Shown: positions 59,376-64,000 of the stretch, in pieces
How the letters are laid out: the number at the start of each line of letters is the position of its first letter
How positions within the stretch are numbered: position 1 is the stretch's first letter
From: Phycomyces nitens
Lineage: Eukaryota > Mucoromycota > Mucoromycetes > Mucorales > Phycomycetaceae
Length of the DNA: 64,000 bases
NCBI GenBank assembly: GCA_022702545.1
Contig: JAHRBC010000002.1
Location: forward strand, 6,448,001-6,512,000
Reading direction: 5' to 3'
Position numbers and translations under genes: made by a program
Notes under the pieces: model-generated
Seen by the model: only the letters and a program-made list of their open reading frames with translations
Database searches by the model: none
Told to the model about the DNA's origin: nothing

Positions 59376-61863
59376 GCCATATCTTGGACAGAATTAAAGA
59401 GTTTAGCACCGTAGCTCGACCTCGAACAGAAAGTGAGCGTTGAGAATGTAGGTGGCAGAGCTGTTCTATCTTCTGTAGGAGCTGGTGGCAGAATTTGTCT
59501 CGCTGGGTGATGGACGATGTCAGAGGAAAACCAAGATAGGTAAGTGCAGTGGGTGAAGTGCGGTCATGCCAAGATGTAATAGATCTCCCCTCAAGGTAGA
59601 CTTTCCAATGCGGTAAAGGGGAGCCAGACAGTGAGAATGCCTGCGTTTTGTGCAAATTTATCCTCGCATTCGATGCGCGAGAGTACGTATCCAGGTGTTG
59701 GTGAAGGATGTCAAGTTCAGGGTGCGAGTTTAAGAAAACAAGAACATCGTCGGCATATGCCAGGCATTTAATTGGAGGTGGCGGTGTCAAAGATACGGTG
59801 TCTGTTGAAGATGAAAATCCTGGGAGATTGGAGTCCCCTATTATCCGTCGAAGGAATGGTTCGAATGCAAGATTGAACAAGACTGGTGAGAGCGGATCCC
59901 CTTGACGCAAGCCTCGACGTTGAGCTAGTGGAGTGGATAAGAAGCCGTTGACATTGACAGATATATTTGTTGAAAAAAATAGCTGTGTGATGCAATGGAC
60001 AATAGAAGCTGGAAACCGGAAGTGAAGAAGGATACGTTGGAGGTATTCTGGGTGAACTCTATCATATGCTTTCTCTTGGTCAAGCATGAGACCTATGGCA
60101 TTGGATTGAGTGCGACCAGCCTCTTCCATGATGATGCGTGTCATAAGCCCATTGTCTGCGATGAATCTTCCTTTCACAAAGCCAGTTTGGAAGCGATTGA
60201 TGAGGTGATGAGAAGCGTCTGTCACTCGGCTATTGAGCAAACGGGTGAAAACCTTTGCATCCGTGTTAATCAAAGCAATAGGGCGCCAATTTTTCAAGCT
60301 AGATAGATCGCCTTTCTTGGGTAGCAAAGACAGGCAAGTAGAGCTCCATGATGGTGGGAAAATTCCGTGGCTGAGTGCATCCTGGTATATGGTGGTTATG
60401 AGATTCGAGTATCCTTCTTCAAAGAAGATAAGAGAGAGAATTTCATAAGGGAGTCCATCGGGCCCAGGGCTGCTATGGCGTGGAGATCTTGTAGAGGCAT
60501 GACGAATATCATGTATGGAGAAGGGTGTAACCATTGACTCTTGCGTGGGTTCTGATAGAATCCGTTCCGGTGGAATATGTGACAGTAGCTCGTCAATGGC
60601 ATCTTGGTCTATGGGTTCATCGGTGTAGAGCTGTGTGTAAAAATCATTTGCAGCGGCTGCCATGGATTCTGGAGTTGTACATATGTTGTCTGTGCTGGGA
60701 TGACGAAGGAAAGGGATATCCTTGCGGACACTACGAGCTGCTATTGTTCGCTTGAGATATCCAGCAGAAAATTCTCCCTGTTCTCGCCAATGCTTGCTTG
60801 CTCGAAGTGCCAAGATCTCAACATTCTCTTGTTGAACAGCTTGGAGTTGGCGCTCCACTGTTAGGAGTTGGTTGTCTCGTATATGGTCAATCTTGTACTT
60901 GCGCATAAGGCGATTGCGTTTGCTTTGGAGAGCCTTTTCTTGTTGAACCCGCCATGTAGTCGATCGGCGAGAGTGTTGTTTGGCTAGTCGGCGGACAATA
61001 GCTTTCACCTTTTCCCATTGGTCTTGGGAAGAAGGGAGATTGTGTAGGGTAGGCAATAGGTCTTGCAATGTCGCAGACAAAGACTGGCAAAACTGGGAGG
61101 ACAGAGCCAAGCGAGGATTGGCACGCCAAATTCCTTTTCCTGTGTGCGATCTACCCAAAGACAAAGTGGTCGACACTAGGAAGTGGTCCGACCAAGAAGG
61201 GTTGATATAGGCTACAGATGATTCGTGTTTAAGAGTCGCTAATTCTGGAGAGGCAAAGATATAATCAATACTGCTCATTTGAATTCCGCGAGAAAAGGTG
61301 GGTAGAGGTTGCTGACCCTCTTCAGTAATGCAATCAATAAGATGATCTTGAACATAACGAAGCCACGGCTGGGGAGCACGGCGTGGGTTGGCTGAAAGTG
61401 AGCTATAGGTGTAATTAAAGTCACCAAGGACTATGAGACGAGAGTGTGTAGTAGCGTTCGAGAATAGTGGGGTTTGCAAAAGGGAAATATAGAATTGTTT
61501 GCGGTCGGAGAATGCAGCCGGTGCATATATTGTGGCAATTTGGATAGGGTCAAAGTGGTTGTTGGTATGACGGACTGTGGCGAAAATGCATCTGCCACAT
61601 CGGCTTGTATATGAGTCAGTAAAGAATAAGTTTGGTGTGAGTGAGATCAGCCCGCAATGTTGAGTCCATTGGCTGTCATGTGCTTGGAATTGGTTATGGA
61701 AGGTAGTTTGTAAGTCAAAATCTTTGGCGTGAGATTCTTGGATGGCGAGTAAGTGGATGTTCTGTGAGCGTAGGTGTCGGATAAAATTGTTGCGTTGTTG
61801 TGGGTCAGAGGTTTTGGTAAGCCCCCGACAGTTGATAGTTGCGATTTTTACTGTATTATTCAT
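59363..61863 (-). pseudogene. LINE-A copy 2 ORF2, N-terminal two-thirds (endonuclease and RT palm)
   Basis: The APE-type endonuclease is at residues 1-230: ATINCRGL, LLAIQESHAKD, IATIYAPAAF, VLGDFNYTYS, SSIDYIFAS, SWSDHFLV. The linker is charged and helical. The reverse transcriptase lies at about 480-790: SLLPKKGDLSSLKNWRPIAL, RFQTGFVKGRFIADN, LMLDQEKAYDRVHPEYL, GLRQGDPLSPVLFNLAFEP, CLAYADDVLVF, YLGFPL. All catalytic motifs are present. The protein is severed from its zinc-finger C-terminus by LINE-B. The start codon is AT-ATG, two bases after the ORF1 stop. Confidence 0.92.
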
Positions 61864-61865
61864 AT

Positions 61866-63236
61866 TTATGTGTGTTGGTTTTTCCGTTGCGTTTTGTACC
61901 TGGGGGAAGGATATTTCGTTTTGCTTCCTCCCGCAATTGTTCTTTTGAGTTGCTGTTTCGTCTTTTGTTGATGGAGTGCTGTGTGGTCTTCACCCATGAT
62001 CACATCGTTATCCGCTGTCTTGTCTCCTGCGCTGGGCAAGGAAGTCTCGCTATTTCTAGCGGTTACTTCCGGAATAGCAACAGCTTCGCATTCAGCGTCG
62101 ATCATTCTGGTCTCATTATCATTTGTCATTGTCTCTTCTTCAGTGGCAAAAATCTCGGCTTCCAAAGCTCGCTGGGCCTCTAGATCATTTTCCTTCTGAG
62201 CAACAGCTTGTTCCTGGGCTTTAGCCTGCTTCTGGACCTCCAGTTCAATTTCTTTGACAGGCCGTACCGCTTCTTGGATACGTTGCGGGCTGAGAATTTG
62301 GCGGGTAGCGATCTCATGGTTGAGTCCATCATCCAGACGGGCTTTGCGGTGGCTGTTGGATGGTGGATCTCGATGGCAGTGTATCTGAATATGTCCCACA
62401 ACACCACAGTTATGACATGTTCGCTTCTCTTTACGCTTTTCGGTGCATCTGTCAACAGAGTGACCCATCTGCTTACAAAAGACACAATGGTCTCCCATCT
62501 TCGCCCAGGTTCCGTAGATCTGGATGTCAGCGGAGTACTTGATTTGGTAAGCCAGCGGGGACCAAACCTTATCCGAGACAATAGGGCGCTCTAGATAAAC
62601 ATAACCATTGCCTTTGAACCATTGGTGCTGGCCTTCTTCATAAATCACGGTTTCGCGGACCTTGCCAAAGGGACTGAGACATTGTCTCAATTGGGCAGCA
62701 ATTTCTTCGTAGTCTTCGGCTGGAAGTCCTGTAAGGTTCACTCTAAACAGTTTGAGATCCGCCGAAATAGCAGGGGTAGCCAGGAACTCATTGTTGCCTA
62801 CAACAATTGGGTTGCTGCATGCATGCTTGCAGTATTCTTCATCAGATAGGCACAGCTCAATAGCTGTGTAAGTTTTTTCGGTTTTGGTTTTGAGCTGGAG
62901 CCCAATGCCACGAGGATAGTTTTTTCTCAAAGGGCCAAGGAATGCATCCAGGTCTCCGAATTCAATGGGGATGTGGTAAAAAACCGAATAAGACGATGTA
63001 CCTCGACGATAAACTCGAGGAACTGCATTGGGATCTTCATCTCCTACAAGAATGGGTGTACGGATGGTTTTCTGTCGGTTTCCTGAGGATAGAGCTGCTT
63101 GAATGTAGCTAGGTTTTCCAGTTGGTGGTGGTGTGTCAGCCGAGAGAGTTGTGGGTGAGACCGGTTGGTTAGAAATGGAGTTCCTGTGTGAATCCGTCGA
63201 AATTGACAGATTCGGTGGTTTAGGTGAAAGAGCCAT
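61866..63236 (-). CDS. LINE-A copy 2 ORF1, gag-like zinc-knuckle protein
   Basis: 456 aa, complete. The N-terminus is Ser/Pro-rich (MALSPKPPNLSISTDSHRNS). A globular region at about 80-240 resembles the DUF4283/RRM-like region of LINE ORF1 proteins (LFRVNLTGLPAEDYEEIAAQ, FGKVRETVIYEEG). Two CCHC knuckles follow: CVFCKQMGHSVDRC and CHNCGVVGHIQIHC. Then come a basic stretch, a long Glu/Ala/Gln coiled-coil-like segment (VKEIELEVQKQAKAQEQAVA) and an acidic tail. It is predicted to bind and package element RNA. The ATG at 63236 lies about 16 nt from the element end. Confidence 0.92.
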   Translation of the reverse strand: MALSPKPPNLSISTDSHRNSISNQPVSPTTLSADTPPPTGKPSYIQAALSSGNRQKTIRTPILVGDEDPNAVPRVYRRGTSSYSVFYHIPIEFGDLDAFLGPLRKNYPRGIGLQLKTKTEKTYTAIELCLSDEEYCKHACSNPIVVGNNEFLATPAISADLKLFRVNLTGLPAEDYEEIAAQLRQCLSPFGKVRETVIYEEGQHQWFKGNGYVYLERPIVSDKVWSPLAYQIKYSADIQIYGTWAKMGDHCVFCKQMGHSVDRCTEKRKEKRTCHNCGVVGHIQIHCHRDPPSNSHRKARLDDGLNHEIATRQILSPQRIQEAVRPVKEIELEVQKQAKAQEQAVAQKENDLEAQRALEAEIFATEEETMTNDNETRMIDAECEAVAIPEVTARNSETSLPSAGDKTADNDVIMGEDHTALHQQKTKQQLKRTIAGGSKTKYPSPRYKTQRKNQHT

Positions 63237-63252
63237 GTGAAATAAATAGTTA

Positions 63253-63263
63253 TGATGATTATA
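63253..63263. repeat. Target-site duplication of LINE-A copy 2, right
   Basis: TGATGATTATA, matching 52628-52638. Confidence 0.8.
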
Positions 63264-63469
63264 AGTACCATGACCTAAATTAATTCAGTAGCTTTTTTAG
63301 AATTCCGAAACTTTTCAATGAAAATGCACAACTTCTTTACATCTTTTTCCTAGAATAAAATATAGATACAATGTTGAAAAAATTATGAATGATAGATATA
63401 ATATATATCAATATAAAAATGCAATTTATTTGAAGGTTTAATAATGGGTATGAGATCCATGATTTTTTT

Positions 63470-63960
63470 TAAGTTCTTGAATCCGATTTGGCATTGACAT
63501 GCAATGGGATTCTACAACTTTCTTGGGTATTCTTTTCCACTATTCTTGCAGTGCACGAGCCAAAGAGTGTTTGTTCGTGGGCTTCACCTTCCTAGCTCTC
63601 AACTTTTGTTCCAAGTAGGACCATATGTTCTCTATTGGGCTCAGGTCAGGGCTGTTTGGTGGCCATGTCATAACAGGAAGATTCACCTTCTTTTTGTACT
63701 CTTCAGCCAACAAACTCTTATGACAGGGTGCATTATCTTCTTGGAAGATGAATTCTCCATGTTTCCTTTGCCCAAGACTTTGAAATCAGGGCATGAAATC
63801 ACACTTTAATAGTATTTTGTACTTGTGCTGATTTAGCGTACCATCAAACAATTACACTCAGACTCAGTAAATGAGCGCCACTCTTAAAAATAAGCCTTTT
63901 CTACTAACTTGATAACTAATGTCATCAAGAAATAAAAGAACCAAAAGCTCATCTCCTAGA
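63470..63960 (-). pseudogene. Tc1/mariner transposase C-terminal part, broken
   Basis: Minus-strand reading gives GTLNQHKYKILL near 63845-63810, then FIFQEDNAPCHKSLLAEEYK and, from about 63690 down, WPPNSPDLSPIENIWSYLEQ. These are the second Asp and third Glu catalytic blocks of a Tc1-like DDE transposase. A frame change separates the first block from the rest, and a TAG follows in ALQE-stop-WKR. The N-terminal part lies beyond or was lost before the window edge. It belongs to another lineage than the element at 25588. Confidence 0.8.
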
Positions 63961-64000
63961 CGCGAGTTGTCTGAGTTTGAGCGTGGAGGTTATTATTTGG

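Larger units (their letters stand above)
57946..61863 (-). other. 1305-codon chimeric open frame: LINE-A EN-RT fused to LINE-B ORF1
   Basis: LINE-A ORF2 (from 61863) runs without a stop through the TSD and the 79-nt LINE-B 5' UTR into LINE-B ORF1, ending at 57946. About 834 codons come from LINE-A (endonuclease plus the palm with CLAYADDVLVF), about 26 from the LINE-B 5' UTR, and 445 from LINE-B ORF1. The frame match is a product of the insertion site. Whether it is expressed is unknown. Confidence 0.9.
52639..63252 (-). mobile_element. LINE-A copy 2, full-length, interrupted by LINE-B
   Basis: Non-LTR retrotransposon reading right to left, flanked by an 11-bp TSD. Without LINE-B (5309 bp) and one 13-bp duplication it measures 5292 bp. 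It has a very short 5' UTR (about 16 nt), ORF1 (zinc-knuckle gag-like), ORF2 (APE endonuclease, reverse transcriptase, C-terminal CCHC zinc finger), a 3' UTR of about 117 nt and a short A tail. No RNase H domain is visible. The only lesion found in its ORFs is the LINE-B insertion, so it was young when hit. Confidence 0.95.

Overview
The window is nuclear DNA from a filamentous fungus, most likely an early-diverging Mucoromycota (Mucorales-type) species. The coding exons are compact. Most introns are 50-100 nt with GTAAGT-like donors, the intergenic DNA is very AT-rich with many (TA)n and trinucleotide tracts, and non-LTR retrotransposons and Tc1/mariner remnants are frequent. The genus cannot be fixed from sequence alone. 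No tRNA, rRNA or CRISPR was seen.

Layout. 0-11 kb holds host genes on the + strand: the 3' end of an RNF34/RFFL-like RING E3 ligase, an OPT-family oligopeptide transporter (750 codons, 2 exons), a small secreted GPI-anchored Kre9/Knh1-like wall protein (3 exons), and histidyl-tRNA synthetase, whose first exon looks like a mitochondrial presequence. 12-31 kb is a tandem array of three duplicated units. Each unit has, in the same order, a decayed F-box/LRR gene (+), a decayed Tc1-like transposase fragment (-), and a complete or recently broken F-box/LRR gene (+). Copy 1 is intact, copy 2 has a C-terminal frameshift, and copy 3 has lost its ATG and has a nonsense codon. A full-length but mutated LINE (LINE-A copy 1) lies between units 1 and 2, and a dead Tc1 element lies between units 2 and 3.

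31-36 kb is AT-rich filler with a degraded LINE. 36-47.5 kb is a second block of housekeeping genes: RPS2/uS5 (+, 3 exons), convergent with a 20-exon PI4KIII-alpha/STT4 gene (-), followed by an 8-exon FAF2/UBXD8-like UBX protein (-). I resolved the exon structures of these genes, and each set of exons sums to a multiple of three. 48-50.3 kb is an internally deleted LINE-B relic. 51.2-52.4 kb is a five-exon NADPH:quinone oxidoreductase (ZTA1/QOR type), preceded by two near-identical 38-bp direct repeats.

52.6-63.25 kb is a nested retrotransposon. LINE-A copy 2 has an 11-bp target-site duplication (TSD), and a full-length LINE-B with a 13-bp TSD has inserted into its ORF2. The insertion fused LINE-A endonuclease/reverse transcriptase in frame to LINE-B ORF1, making one 1305-codon open frame. 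The right edge carries another Tc1 fragment. The host genes are ordinary housekeeping functions. The unusual content is the duplicated F-box array and the nested, frame-fused LINEs.
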